A DNA stretch of 25,970 nt from a virus. Where the stretch lies: positions 1 to 25,970 of IMG/VR virus record IMGVR_UViG_3300042307_001570; one strand, written 5' to 3'. Made by a program: the position numbers and the translations under genes. A model generated the notes under the pieces. That model was not told the DNA's origin, made no database searches, and worked only from the letters and a program-made list of their open reading frames with translations. Shown one piece after another: positions 1 to 8,631 of this stretch; the stretch's first letter is position 1, and each line of letters starts with the position of its first letter.

Positions 1-2
1 AT

Positions 3-1001
3 TACCAGACGCTGGTGTGTAACCCCGTTTTTACCGCCGAGAATGGCGTGCCGAACACGGCCAACCTGCGCATGGTGCCGGGGCAGATTTTGCCGTTCAA
101 GCTGCAGGCCGTGCAGATGCCGCCGATACCGGTGGACATTGCCCAAAGCATGATGGGCACGCGCTCGGTCGCCGACCAGCTGATCGCCGCGCCGGACTTC
201 GGCACCGGCAGCCAACAGCCGGGCCGCGACAACAAAACCGCCAAAGAGGTCTCGCTCATTGCCAGCGTCATGGGGCAGGCCGCCGACATGCGCACGCGCA
301 GCTTCCGCCGCGAGCTGGGCCACGGCCTGCGCATGGCTTGGGCGCTGTGCCTGCAATACGTCAAAACCCGCACCGATTATTTTAATCTGGATGGTTACGC
401 GCAGATAGCACCGGAGGCGCTCGAGGGCAGCTACCGCATCGAGCTGAACGCGTCCGGCGACAACTGGAACCGGGGCATGGTGGTGCAGCAGGAGCAAGCG
501 CTTTTCCAGATGTTCCGGGGCGACCCGTTCATCAACCAGGAGGAGCTGCGCCGCGGCCTGCTTAACGCCATGGACCCGCGCAAAACCAAAAAGCTGCTCA
601 TCGGTCAAGGCACCCAGCAGGCCGCGCAGTTGGAGGACCAGGCGCAGGAGATTTCCATCATGCTGCTGGGTTACCCGTCCGAGGTGAAGGAGACCGACGA
701 CCACGGCGCGCACATCCAGAGCATCGCCGGATTTACCCAGCGCCGCGCCACCAAGGGCGAGCCGCTGCCGGCCGAAGTCCTCGGCTTGCTGGCCCAGCAC
801 GTGGCCGCGCACGCGCAGGCATTGCAAAAGGCCAACCGCGACCAGTGGAAAGCGCAGGGCCCGCAGATCCAGCAGTACCTGCAACAGCTCGGAGCCGCCG
901 CACAGCAGGCCGCGATGCAGGAACAGGCCGCCGCCCAGATGCAGCAACTGCAAGCCGGTTTCGGCCAGATGAACAGCAACCCGCAAGAAATCCCCGTCTA
1001 A
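3..1001 (+). CDS. Phage portal protein, C-terminal part (5' end outside the window)
   Basis: The portal is the dodecameric ring at one vertex of the head through which DNA is packaged and ejected. The reading frame is open from base 3 with no start in view; the first possible start (GTG at 15) is in the middle of a folded region, so this is a 5'-truncated gene with 332 codons visible. The sequence contains stretches typical of podovirus portals, such as 'NLRMVPGQILPF', then a long helical part with many charged residues and a Gln/Ala-rich coiled-coil tail (about the last 60 residues, 'QQYLQQLGAAAQQAAMQEQA'). It lies directly before a scaffold-like gene and an N4-gp56-type capsid gene, which is the expected portal position. 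Assignment rests on overall likeness and position; the clip and wing parts upstream cannot be seen. Confidence 0.75.
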   Translation, partial: YQTLVCNPVFTAENGVPNTANLRMVPGQILPFKLQAVQMPPIPVDIAQSMMGTRSVADQLIAAPDFGTGSQQPGRDNKTAKEVSLIASVMGQAADMRTRSFRRELGHGLRMAWALCLQYVKTRTDYFNLDGYAQIAPEALEGSYRIELNASGDNWNRGMVVQQEQALFQMFRGDPFINQEELRRGLLNAMDPRKTKKLLIGQGTQQAAQLEDQAQEISIMLLGYPSEVKETDDHGAHIQSIAGFTQRRATKGEPLPAEVLGLLAQHVAAHAQALQKANRDQWKAQGPQIQQYLQQLGAAAQQAAMQEQAAAQMQQLQAGFGQMNSNPQEIPV

Positions 1002-1004
1002 GCC

Positions 1005-1529
1005 ATGCGCCGCTTTTTTAACTTTTTACGCAACGCCCTGCGCAGCCTCGTGGTGACCGATTACGAGGAGCACGTGCTGGCCGCTGCCCATTCGGCGGCA
1101 CCGCATGCCGAGCTCTTGAAGCGCAGGACTCAGCTTATCGATCACGTGACCGTGATGGAGAAGCGCGAGCGTGAGCTGATGAATTCAGAGCCGCTGCTGA
1201 AGGATATTAAAAAAGCCCTGCAAGAGCCGAGCCGCTGGCTGCCGGACGTGGCGTTGACGGCGACGGAGGCCCGCGAGTGGGGCGTGATGATCCAGAGCCC
1301 GATGGGGATCAAGATCGACACGGCGATGATTAACTTCTGCCAGCAGCAGGCGCAAGAGGCCATCGCGCAACCGCCCGACCGCATCCAGCACGCCGCAGGC
1401 GTGGCCCGTGGGTGCGTCGTGGCCTGGCAACTCGCAAAAACACTTTCCCGCATAGCCAACGCCGAAGTTGGCCACACCGAGTCCGACGTCACCACGGCAG
1501 AAGCCGGGCTCGATCAACACCAGCCGTAG
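1005..1529 (+). CDS. Unknown small head-region protein (174 aa)
   Basis: I do not recognise this protein. It begins at an ATG three bases after the portal stop and overlaps nothing upstream, so it is almost certainly co-translated with the portal. It is mostly helical, with charged segments ('VMEKRERELMNSEPLLKDIKKAL') in the first half and a Gln/Ala helix near residues 110-150. There is no signal peptide or membrane span. Its place between portal and scaffold is where some podoviruses keep small head-assembly or head-completion proteins, but no motif supports a specific role. The gene ends 13 bases before the next start at 1543. Confidence 0.7.
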   Translation: MRRFFNFLRNALRSLVVTDYEEHVLAAAHSAAPHAELLKRRTQLIDHVTVMEKRERELMNSEPLLKDIKKALQEPSRWLPDVALTATEAREWGVMIQSPMGIKIDTAMINFCQQQAQEAIAQPPDRIQHAAGVARGCVVAWQLAKTLSRIANAEVGHTESDVTTAEAGLDQHQP

Positions 1530-1542
1530 CAGATACCCGAAC

Positions 1543-2562
1543 ATGAGCGATACAGCCACCCTTCCCGCCAGCACCGACACCTCCGACGCCGACATGCTCG
1601 CCGCCGCGATGGCCGCCGATGAAGGTCGGGAACTCCCCGCAGCCACCCCCGCACAGGCAACCACCTCGGCCGCGCCCGAGTCCCCCGGCACGTCGGCCGC
1701 CTCCGACGAGAGCGCAGACACCAAAGACCTGACCGAGGACGCCAGCAAGGCCACCAAGCCCGCAGCCAAACCGACCACCGACGCAAAACCCGACGCACCG
1801 GCCAAACCTGAAACCGCTTTTCAAAAGGCGACCAAGGAAGCCGAGCGCAAGGACCGGTCGTGGAAGGCGTTTGACGCGGAAAAGACGGCCTTCCGTGAGG
1901 AGAAAACGAAGATCGTGAGTGAACTGGAAAGCCTGCGACGTGAAGTCACCGCCCTGCGCACGCAGCCAGCCGGACCCACGGAGCCAGCCAAGGACGAGCA
2001 TGGGTTGACCGCTGCCGCGTATGAGCGGGCGGCCAAACGCTATGAAGACGAGGGCGACGCCAACATGGCCAACCTCGCCCGCAACAAAGCCGAAGCGCTT
2101 AAGCAACAGCAGCCTGCCCCGCGCAGCGCCGCCGTGCCCAATGCCGCCTCGGTGGACGAAGCCTGGAAAGCGCCGGAATTCCAACAGCGGTGGGCAGCCG
2201 AGGCTGCCGCCATCGTGCAGGCCGAGCCTGCGCTGGGTGATCCTGCGAATCCGATCTTCAAAGCCGTGGGCGAACTGGTGAATAACTCGCCGTTTGCCTC
2301 GTTTTTCAAAGCCCGCCCCGACGGCATCCGCGCCGCTGTCGAGGTTGCCAAGCTCCAACAAGCCGCCGCGCAGGCCGAGACGCTCCGCAAGGAAGTCGAG
2401 ACCAGCAAGGCCGAGATCGCGCGCTTAACGAAACTCACCTCCCTGCGAGGTTCCCTGCCGAGTGGCCAGCACCCCAGCCCGAAGGCGTTGCATGAGATGT
2501 CGTCCGACGAGGCCGACGCCCATGTGCGCGCGCTGGCTGCATCCGCCGACCGAGGGGCCTAG
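1543..2562 (+). CDS. Putative scaffolding protein (339 aa)
   Basis: A scaffold forms the temporary core that shapes the procapsid and is then lost. The call rests on position (between portal and major capsid gene) and composition: an N-terminal 100 residues rich in Ala, Thr, Asp, Glu and Pro that should be disordered, a strong coiled coil around residues 105-150 ('KEATKEAERK'-like charged helix, then 'EEKTKIVSELESLRREVTALR'-type heptads), and a second helix near residues 275-305 ('LRKEVETSKAEIARLTKL'). I chose ATG 1543 rather than the frame-open ATG at 1468 because 1468 would overlap the previous gene by 62 bases and its first 25 residues are low-quality shadow sequence. No sequence motif is diagnostic, so the family is inferred. 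Confidence 0.65.
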   Translation: MSDTATLPASTDTSDADMLAAAMAADEGRELPAATPAQATTSAAPESPGTSAASDESADTKDLTEDASKATKPAAKPTTDAKPDAPAKPETAFQKATKEAERKDRSWKAFDAEKTAFREEKTKIVSELESLRREVTALRTQPAGPTEPAKDEHGLTAAAYERAAKRYEDEGDANMANLARNKAEALKQQQPAPRSAAVPNAASVDEAWKAPEFQQRWAAEAAAIVQAEPALGDPANPIFKAVGELVNNSPFASFFKARPDGIRAAVEVAKLQQAAAQAETLRKEVETSKAEIARLTKLTSLRGSLPSGQHPSPKALHEMSSDEADAHVRALAASADRGA

Positions 2563-2586
2563 CACCGCATTTAAACACAACCGCCC

Positions 2587-2603
2587 GCCTGAGCACATCA
2601 GGC
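2587..2603 (+). promoter_or_regulatory. Small hairpin in the leader of the capsid gene
   Basis: A perfect 6-bp stem (GCCTGA / TCAGGC) with a 5-base loop lies in the 57-base gap between the scaffold-like gene and the capsid gene, ending 16 bases before the capsid ATG. It has no T-tract, so it is not a terminator. It could shape translation or mRNA stability of the capsid message, but a stem of this size can arise by chance. Confidence 0.25.
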
Positions 2604-2619
2604 AGAACACACCACCACC

Positions 2620-3627
2620 ATGGCCGTTATCGACTCCACCCTGATCGCCAACACGATCCAGCCCCAGTATTCCAAGAAGCTGCTCGGCCACGCCGTCCAG
2701 CTCACCAAGCTCATCGACACCGCGCAGCTCGAGGAGTTGCCCGCCAACGCAGGCAGCACCAGCGTGCGCTTTTTCCGCCCTCCGGTTGCCAATTTGGCCG
2801 CTGAAGGCGCGCCCGCCGCGCTCGCCGAGGGCATTGCACCGTCCGCCTTCCGCTCCATCGCTTACACGCCCATCGACGTGACGCTCGCCCAGCGCGGCGC
2901 CGTGGCGAAGGTGACGGACATCGCCAACAACGTCGGCTTGGTCAAGTACCTCGACACCGCGATCGAGCTGATGGGCGAGGAGTTCGCGTTGGATTTCGAC
3001 ACCCTGCTGCGCAACATCCTGATCCACCCCAGCACCGGCCTGAGCAAACGCTACGGCCAAGGCCTGGCGAGCTTCGCTGCGACCGCCTCGGCCACCGTGG
3101 CCAACTCGGTCATCACCCCGCGCGACCTGCTCAACGCGATGACGCAGCTCAAGATCGCCCGTGCCCCGACCTTCGGCGGCAAGTACGTGGCCGTGCTTCC
3201 CCCGCAGGTGATTTCCGACTTGCTGAGCAATTCGGAGTTCCGCGAGGTCGTGCGCCAGAACAACGCCAACAAGATCTTCAACGGTGAGGTGGGCGAATAC
3301 TACGGTTGCAAAATCGTGGAGGCCACCAACCCGTTCCAGGAGGATGAGACCGAGGGCACCTTTGCCACGACCTTCTCGGCCGCTGGCAGCAACACCACCG
3401 GCCTGATTTACACCAGCATCATCACCGGCAAGGGTGCCTATGGCTGCGTGAACATGAAGAAGATGGGCGCTTCCCCGCAAAAGCCCCAGCTGATCATCAA
3501 CGACAAGCCGGACTCGGGCAACCCGCTCGGCCAATGGATGACGGTGGGCTGGAAGGCCTTCTACGCGGGCATGATCCTCAACAGCGCGTGGGGCATCTCG
3601 CTGCGCACCAAGTCGCAATTCGCCTGA
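2620..3627 (+). CDS. Major capsid protein, N4-gp56 family (335 aa)
   Basis: This is the main shell protein of the head. Its length and pattern fit the N4-gp56 family of HK97-fold capsid proteins: an N-terminal segment 'TLIANTIQPQYSKKLLGHAV', then 'GSTSVRFFRPPVANLAAEG', a central helix-rich part with 'LDFDTLLRNILI', a segment 'ITPRDLLNAMTQLKIARAP' before 'GGKYVAVLPPQV', and a C-terminal 'GQWMTVGWKAFYAGMILN' segment. The ATG follows a CACCACCACC leader with no Shine-Dalgarno, as for most genes here. It is followed by a strong hairpin terminator, which would set capsid output apart from the fibre genes downstream. Confidence is high because several conserved stretches occur in the right order. 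Confidence 0.9.
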   Translation: MAVIDSTLIANTIQPQYSKKLLGHAVQLTKLIDTAQLEELPANAGSTSVRFFRPPVANLAAEGAPAALAEGIAPSAFRSIAYTPIDVTLAQRGAVAKVTDIANNVGLVKYLDTAIELMGEEFALDFDTLLRNILIHPSTGLSKRYGQGLASFAATASATVANSVITPRDLLNAMTQLKIARAPTFGGKYVAVLPPQVISDLLSNSEFREVVRQNNANKIFNGEVGEYYGCKIVEATNPFQEDETEGTFATTFSAAGSNTTGLIYTSIITGKGAYGCVNMKKMGASPQKPQLIINDKPDSGNPLGQWMTVGWKAFYAGMILNSAWGISLRTKSQFA

Positions 3628-3650
3628 GCTAACGCCTGACGAATAACCGC

Positions 3651-3690
3651 CAGGGGCGGACCGGCCAACGTGCCGCCCCTGTTTCAATTT
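3651..3690 (+). terminator. Rho-independent-type terminator after the capsid gene
   Basis: A perfect 9-bp stem, CAGGGGCGG (3651-3659) with CCGCCCCTG (3673-3681), encloses a 13-base loop and is followed by GTTTCAATTT. It begins 24 bases after the capsid stop codon. The stem is strong, but the U-run is broken by CAA, so partial termination or an mRNA-end stabilising role is as likely as full termination. Confidence 0.55.
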
Positions 3691-3718
3691 AAACCAAAGA
3701 CCCGCCGCGCCACCGACC

Positions 3719-6100
3719 ATGTCAACGATCGTCCCCACAGTCCGCCCCTACGCCAAGCCCGCCGTGGTGAGCCTCACCGGCACTCACGTGTTCGTGATCG
3801 ACCACCCGACGCTAGGCATGATGTCGATGAGTTACGCGGACCTGCGCACGCAGCTGGACGCCACCTATGTCGCCGCCCAGGCAGCCTGCGCCGCGAGCCA
3901 AAGCGCCGCCGGAGCGAGCCAAACAGCGGCCGCCGCATCGGCTGCTACCGCCACCACGCAGGCCAGCGCGGCCGGGGTGAGCGCAACGGCGGCAGCGGCC
4001 AGCCAGGTCGCCGCCGCAGCCTCGGCCAGCGCTGCGGGCGTGAGCCAGACGGCGGCCGGGGTGAGTGCGAGCGCGGCAGGTGCCAGCCAGACGGCAGCCG
4101 GGGTGAGCGCCACCGCAGCCAATGCCAGCGCCACGGCGGCCGGACTGAGCGAGACCGCCAGCGCAGCCTCGGCAACGACGGCCAGCACGCAGGCGGGGGT
4201 TTCCATCACGCAGGCGAGCAATGCGGCCGCATCAGCCGCCACGGCAGTCGCAAGCCAGGTGGCCGCCGGAGTGAGCGAAACGGCAGCGGCCGGATCGGCC
4301 AACGCAGCAGGCGTGAGCGAGATCGCGGCAGCGGCCTCGGCGGCAGCGGCCTTGGCGAGCCAGACGGCCAGCGCCGGATCGGCCTCGACGGCGTCGGCGC
4401 AGGCGACGGCGTCGGCCAACAGCGCCAGCAACGCCGCCTCCAGCGCCTCGATCGCGCTCAATGCGCTGGCCCAGACGTTCAAAGGCGGGGTGTCTGGTGC
4501 GAGCGTACCGGCCACGAGCACCGCCACCGGAGACACCTACCGGATCACCACAGCAGGCACCAGCCAGAGCAAGACGTGGGCGATTGGAGACGCTGCGATT
4601 TACGATGGCTCCTCAGGCAGTTGGACGCAGCTCACCGGCTGGTTCGCCTACTGCGACTTACAGGCGGGTATCGCTTCGCAGGGGTTCAAAGGCTACCTGA
4701 ACAGCGACGGCGCAACGCCCGACCGTGCTGCGGGCATCCAAGGCCCGTTTGACGCGGTGAACAACCCGCGAGGCTGGGTGGCGGGCGCGGCTACGCTGGA
4801 GTGGGTTGGTATACTTGCCATACCAACGACCGCATTTCCATCGGGACAAGGAAATCGTGTTTTTCATGTGGGACCTAGTGCAACACCTGGCGTATGGCCT
4901 GCATTTACAGACTCGTGTTTGACTGCGCAATTTTTTGGAAATAACCACGGAAAAACGGGAAACGAGTTTAGTCTAAATCAGAACGGATTGAGCACTAATG
5001 GTTTCGCTAATCGGGAATGGCAATTGTCTGACTTCCGCACGCGATACTCGGGACGAACCATAAAACTGAGAATTAAGATTACGGCTGGCACATCGTCTCC
5101 GTATATTGAAGTCGATGACGTAGATATAACTAGCCTAGGAACATACGCAACATTTGGGACAAGCATCCCCGACTGGCTCGCTTCTACTGGATTCACGCCG
5201 ACCTACCACCTGACGGGCTACAACTGGCACTCCGGCCCCGCGCCCGTGGGCTGCTTTATTCTCGGTTCTCTGACCGACGCCGACCGTGCGTTTCACCGCA
5301 GCACGGGGCATTATCCGGCTTGGGTGGTCGCGGGGGGGAGTATGCTACAAAATACCGGGACGTGCTACACTACATTTGGTGCGGCCATTACGGGAGCTTC
5401 GTCTAGTGGATTTAGTCTTACCACAGTAGGAACTGGATATCATGAAGTAAGAACGGCTCCTGTTTTCTCTGCTGTAAAAGGACAAACAGTTAATATCTCA
5501 TTCACCCAGACTGGCGCTCAGCCATTAACATGCTTTTTGAATGATGGGGTGCAGTATTTCACATCTGCGTCAGGTAGTAATTCATTCACCGCAACGGTTC
5601 AAAACAGCACTTCATCGAATCAACTTGTTTTAGCATTTTCAGGCACGAGCGGGGCTTCTTTTGCTATATCTAATTTGGTCGTAAGGCCAAACGGTGCCCT
5701 CTCGCTCCCCGTCATCCAGCCCATCGCCGTCCTCGACGACGCGACCACCATCGGCGGCAATCAGGCGCGGCTCGTCGGCGTGACTCCGGTGACGGATAAA
5801 CGCGATTGGCGCATCAGCGCTGACACGTTCACGAACGGCAACAAGCAGGTGCTCGAAGGCACGCTGCTCGACTCCACCGCCGACGTTATCGACTCCATCG
5901 AGCAGTTCACCACGGGCACGCCAACGACCACCGTGGGCAGCGTCTCGGCGGGCTCACAATACAAAGCCTCGTCCGCCCTCTCCGCTGGTATCAACCCCGC
6001 CACCCTCGTCACGCGCAAGCTGGCAACGGGTGACATCTGGGTGAACAGCACCTCCACCGCTCAAGTCCGCACCACCATCACTGGCCACCGCGCCGTCTAA
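3719..6100 (+). CDS. Modular tail fibre / receptor-binding protein (793 aa)
   Basis: This is a trimeric-fibre-type protein that probably recognises the host surface. Residues 1-50 form a compact head that should attach to the particle ('VFVIDHPTLGMMSMSYADLR'). Residues about 51-251 are a long Ala/Ser/Thr repeat stalk built from units like 'GVSQTAAGVSASAAG', as in phage tail-fibre repeats. Residues about 252-308 are a small linker module ('GDTYRITTAGTSQSKTWAIG'). Residues about 309-540 are beta-rich and lectin-like (LamG/concanavalin-type by look), and about 541-661 form another beta-rich module ('GQTVNISFTQTG'). The last 130 residues are a separate C-terminal module. The two tip modules are encoded by A+T-rich DNA unlike the rest of the gene, pointing to exchange of host-range modules. 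The gene ends 2 bases before the next ATG. Confidence 0.8.
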   Translation: MSTIVPTVRPYAKPAVVSLTGTHVFVIDHPTLGMMSMSYADLRTQLDATYVAAQAACAASQSAAGASQTAAAASAATATTQASAAGVSATAAAASQVAAAASASAAGVSQTAAGVSASAAGASQTAAGVSATAANASATAAGLSETASAASATTASTQAGVSITQASNAAASAATAVASQVAAGVSETAAAGSANAAGVSEIAAAASAAAALASQTASAGSASTASAQATASANSASNAASSASIALNALAQTFKGGVSGASVPATSTATGDTYRITTAGTSQSKTWAIGDAAIYDGSSGSWTQLTGWFAYCDLQAGIASQGFKGYLNSDGATPDRAAGIQGPFDAVNNPRGWVAGAATLEWVGILAIPTTAFPSGQGNRVFHVGPSATPGVWPAFTDSCLTAQFFGNNHGKTGNEFSLNQNGLSTNGFANREWQLSDFRTRYSGRTIKLRIKITAGTSSPYIEVDDVDITSLGTYATFGTSIPDWLASTGFTPTYHLTGYNWHSGPAPVGCFILGSLTDADRAFHRSTGHYPAWVVAGGSMLQNTGTCYTTFGAAITGASSSGFSLTTVGTGYHEVRTAPVFSAVKGQTVNISFTQTGAQPLTCFLNDGVQYFTSASGSNSFTATVQNSTSSNQLVLAFSGTSGASFAISNLVVRPNGALSLPVIQPIAVLDDATTIGGNQARLVGVTPVTDKRDWRISADTFTNGNKQVLEGTLLDSTADVIDSIEQFTTGTPTTTVGSVSAGSQYKASSALSAGINPATLVTRKLATGDIWVNSTSTAQVRTTITGHRAV
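3870..4470 (+). repeat. Ala/Ser-rich repeat stalk within the tail fibre gene
   Basis: Degenerate in-frame units of about 7 to 14 residues with the pattern G/A-V/A-S-x-T-A-A repeat about twenty times. At DNA level the units share words such as GCCAGACGGC and GGGGTGAG. This is coding sequence for a fibre shaft, not a CRISPR or non-coding tandem array. Length changes here by recombination would alter shaft length. Confidence 0.8.
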
Positions 6101-6102
6101 AC

Positions 6103-6537
6103 ATGATCGAAGAAATCATCTCCCCTTGGCCCATGTCCGTCACGGTTTCAGCCGATCCCCTCGTCATCCTCGATGTCACGGGCATCTCGGGTAATTCCTA
6201 CGTCGTGCAGGGCATCGGCCTCGAATCCCCGACCACGGCCAACGAGGCCAACGTCGAAGCCGAGCTGCCCGTGCTCTGGGCCAACCCGTACCGCTCGCCC
6301 GCGCCGCCACCCTCGCCCGTTACTCCGCTGCAAATCCGCCGCGCCCTCAACGCCTCGGGCATGCGCGGCATGGTCGAGGCCGCCCTCGCCGCCGCGCCAC
6401 AGGACGCCCGCGACGCATGGGACTACGCCACCGAGGTCAAGCGCGACGACGCCACCCTCAACGCCATGGCCGCAGCCCTCGGGCTGACCGCCATCCAGGT
6501 CGACGACCTGTTTAAGCTGGCCGCCTCTTACGCGTAA
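6103..6537 (+). CDS. Small fibre-associated protein (144 aa)
   Basis: The protein has a beta-rich first half (residues 1-65), a Pro-rich linker ('SPAPPPSPVTP', residues about 66-76) and a helical C-terminal domain of about 70 residues. That C-terminal domain resembles a small helical module seen next to or fused to phage tail fibre genes, with the pattern 'R-A-L-x-x-S-G-M...A-x-D-A-W-D-Y-A-T-E-V...D-D-L-F-x-L-A'. A role as fibre cap, connector or assembly factor is possible. Only 2 bases separate it from the fibre stop, so the two are translationally coupled. I recognise the C-terminal module type but cannot name a function with confidence. Confidence 0.7.
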   Translation: MIEEIISPWPMSVTVSADPLVILDVTGISGNSYVVQGIGLESPTTANEANVEAELPVLWANPYRSPAPPPSPVTPLQIRRALNASGMRGMVEAALAAAPQDARDAWDYATEVKRDDATLNAMAAALGLTAIQVDDLFKLAASYA

Positions 6538-6583
6538 CCCGCGCCCCTTTTTTTTAACCACCACCCGAACCCGAAAAACTCCC

Positions 6584-8452
6584 ATGAAACGTATCCTCCC
6601 GTGGCTTTTCGCCATTTACGTCAGCTTCATCACCGCCGCCCAGGCGCAACCCCAGCGCATCGTTGACGGCGGTGGCTGGACCCCGACCACGATCAACAAC
6701 TGGAACATCGGCAACGACCCGAAAGCCGTGCCGTTCGACTGGCGCACCGGCGGCCAGTTGACTTACCAGACCAACCGCGACGCCCGCATCATTGACTGTT
6801 CGTTCACCCGATCCGGCGCTGGGCTGGTAGCCAGCGAGGCCGTCCAAGAAGGCACAACCGGATCCGGCATGACCGTTGCCCAGGCTTACGGCAATCTACT
6901 CATCGACACCGGAACCACCCCGAGCGCCGAGTTTTTAATGCGCTCGGTGGATTCGATCCGGGGCGGCCACATCGCCACCATCAAGGCGACGCTGAGCCAA
7001 AAAATCGTTAACCAACACTTCGGCATCTACCTCGCGGACCTGATCGGCGACTCGGTGCCGTTCACCACCGACGCCACGGGGCTGTTGATTTCGGTGACAC
7101 TGCCCAGCGACCACGGATTCACCGCCGCCAACATCGGCCAAAGCTGCTACCTAGGAGGCGGAGTCGGAGCCGCCGTGATCGTGCCCGGCCGCTACGCCAT
7201 CACCGCCGTAACGGGTGACGTGGTCACCTTTTCCCCTGTATTTGCCGCAACGTGGACACGCTCCACCACCACCGCGACCGTTACGTTTTTAGGCGGCAAC
7301 CCGATCTTTTCCATCGCCGAAGCGGCCACGGTCAGCGCGTCGAGCGATGTGGCGGCCATCGTGAACGGGGCGGTTTCGCTGCTCACCCAGACGAGCGGGG
7401 GTATTACTACCTTTGCTTGCCTAAACGTAGGAGCAACCAGCGGAACGCTCACGCTCACGATGAGCGCCAAAGCCTGGACGCCGAACGCAGCGGGCACCGT
7501 GACGGTCTTTGGCTGGAATTGCGTATCGGCGGTTAAAAACGGCACGAGCGCCACGGCGACGTGGTTTGATACGCAGCGCAAGGGCTGGGCCTCGGGCGCC
7601 AGCACCCAGACCACCACCACGGACGCGAGCCCCGGGCAGATGCTGAAATTCTCGGGCGACACGACCTCGGAGTTTTTTAGCGACGCATCGCCGGCTACCG
7701 CGAGTGCTCTGCAATTCACAGGCCGCGCCTCCCGCATGGAGTCGCTGGTGGATGCAACAACCCCGTTGTTCTTATTTATCCAGGCTTTTAACGGCGTGAG
7801 CGCACCGGCCACCACCACGCGCCTAACGATTGGCAAGTTCTCGCTGGAAGAGACGGGCATCAATAAAGTCATCATTGCAGGCGTGAGCCAGACCGGCACC
7901 GGCAACGCTCAGCGCGTATCGGTTGACCAGATGCCGTCGGTCGCCATTAACACGGCTCCGACTACAACCCCTGTTTCGGGTATGGCAGCCGCAGGTGCGG
8001 TGGCATCGGGCAATCCGGTGCAAGTTGGCGTTGTTGCAGCAACCGCTATACAAACCGCACGAACAGCGGGGCAGATCGTCCCTCCCGCCCACGATAAAAA
8101 CGGCCGCTATATTGGCGCCAACGAGCAGATACGCGATCTGACGCAGATGGTGCCGATGGTGACGCTCACCTCGACGACCGAAACGACCATCGTCCCGGCG
8201 ACCGCCGCTATTTTTAACGATTTGCGCGCGCTGATAATCACCAACACCAGCGCGACAGGAACTCGGGTGGATTTCCGCCATGTGGCCGCAGGCACGGTGG
8301 TGTTTTCGGTCTGGGTTCCGGCCAACACCACGCTGCCCATCACGCTGCCGGTCGTCGCGCGCCAGGCCACCGTTAACACGGCCTGGACGGCGCAACTCGG
8401 CACGGCCGTGACGGACGTCCGTATTACGGCATTCCACATCCAAGCCAACTAA
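6584..8452 (+). CDS. Large beta-rich phage protein with an N-terminal signal peptide (622 aa)
   Basis: The start looks like a Sec signal peptide: Lys-Arg at residues 2-3, a hydrophobic core 'ILPWLFAIYVSFITA', and an A-Q-A cleavage site at residue 21. The rest is Thr/Ala/Ser/Val-rich and appears beta-stranded throughout, with no membrane span. A segment at about residues 90-155 ('EGTTGSGMTVAQAYG', then 'LMRSVDSIRGGHIATIKATL') recalls a domain found in other phage structural-region proteins. The C-terminal 110 residues form a separate beta domain. It lies among fibre and lysis genes. A virion protein does not need export, so it may instead be a surface or periplasmic protein made late in infection or in a lysogen; alternatively the signal-like segment is a membrane-insertion element. 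Function unknown. Confidence 0.75.
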   Translation: MKRILPWLFAIYVSFITAAQAQPQRIVDGGGWTPTTINNWNIGNDPKAVPFDWRTGGQLTYQTNRDARIIDCSFTRSGAGLVASEAVQEGTTGSGMTVAQAYGNLLIDTGTTPSAEFLMRSVDSIRGGHIATIKATLSQKIVNQHFGIYLADLIGDSVPFTTDATGLLISVTLPSDHGFTAANIGQSCYLGGGVGAAVIVPGRYAITAVTGDVVTFSPVFAATWTRSTTTATVTFLGGNPIFSIAEAATVSASSDVAAIVNGAVSLLTQTSGGITTFACLNVGATSGTLTLTMSAKAWTPNAAGTVTVFGWNCVSAVKNGTSATATWFDTQRKGWASGASTQTTTTDASPGQMLKFSGDTTSEFFSDASPATASALQFTGRASRMESLVDATTPLFLFIQAFNGVSAPATTTRLTIGKFSLEETGINKVIIAGVSQTGTGNAQRVSVDQMPSVAINTAPTTTPVSGMAAAGAVASGNPVQVGVVAATAIQTARTAGQIVPPAHDKNGRYIGANEQIRDLTQMVPMVTLTSTTETTIVPATAAIFNDLRALIITNTSATGTRVDFRHVAAGTVVFSVWVPANTTLPITLPVVARQATVNTAWTAQLGTAVTDVRITAFHIQAN

Positions 8453-8458
8453 TCCGAC

Positions 8459-8605
8459 GTGAATGAGCCGTACGAGATCATTGGGCCCGATCCGGACAAC
8501 CCGACCACGCACGTGATGATCATCGTGCGTGGCGTGAACTACTCGGTTTTCCAGGGCGAGGAGCAGCTCACCGCCAACGATATCGCCACCAATCTCAGCC
8601 AGTAA
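8459..8605 (+). CDS. Small protein with GTG start (48 aa), unknown
   Basis: This short frame starts at GTG 8459, six bases after the preceding stop, and ends 26 bases before the holin-like gene. The product begins 'MNEPYEIIGPDPDNP' and ends 'NDIATNLSQ'. It is acidic, with a central beta-hairpin-like stretch ('HVMIIVRGVNYSVFQGEEQ'). Codon use matches its neighbours (G/C at most third positions) and it fills what would otherwise be a gap. The overlapping ATG at 8463 opens a different, poorer frame. No family is recognised. Confidence 0.6.
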   Translation: MNEPYEIIGPDPDNPTTHVMIIVRGVNYSVFQGEEQLTANDIATNLSQ

Positions 8606-8631
8606 CCACCCAACACAGAAAGACACGCACC

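Noticed and set aside
1468-1542. Earlier start for the scaffold-like gene
   Set aside because: It would overlap the preceding gene by 62 bases; ATG 1543 gives a cleaner acidic N-terminus.
2425-3738. 437-residue open frame on the minus strand
   Set aside because: It is the antisense shadow of the capsid gene, a result of high G+C; the product is Gly/Arg/Val-rich without fold-like pattern, and the plus strand has a clear capsid protein.
3870-4470. Possible CRISPR or tandem DNA repeat array
   Set aside because: The repeats are degenerate, without constant spacers, and encode the Ala/Ser shaft of a fibre.
3670-4752. 360-residue plus-strand frame overlapping the fibre start
   Set aside because: Very Arg/Gly-rich product caused by reading the Ala/Ser repeats in another frame.
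6531-6555. Terminator before the 622-residue gene
   Set aside because: The stem is only CGCG/CGCG and four C separate it from the T-tract; too weak to call.
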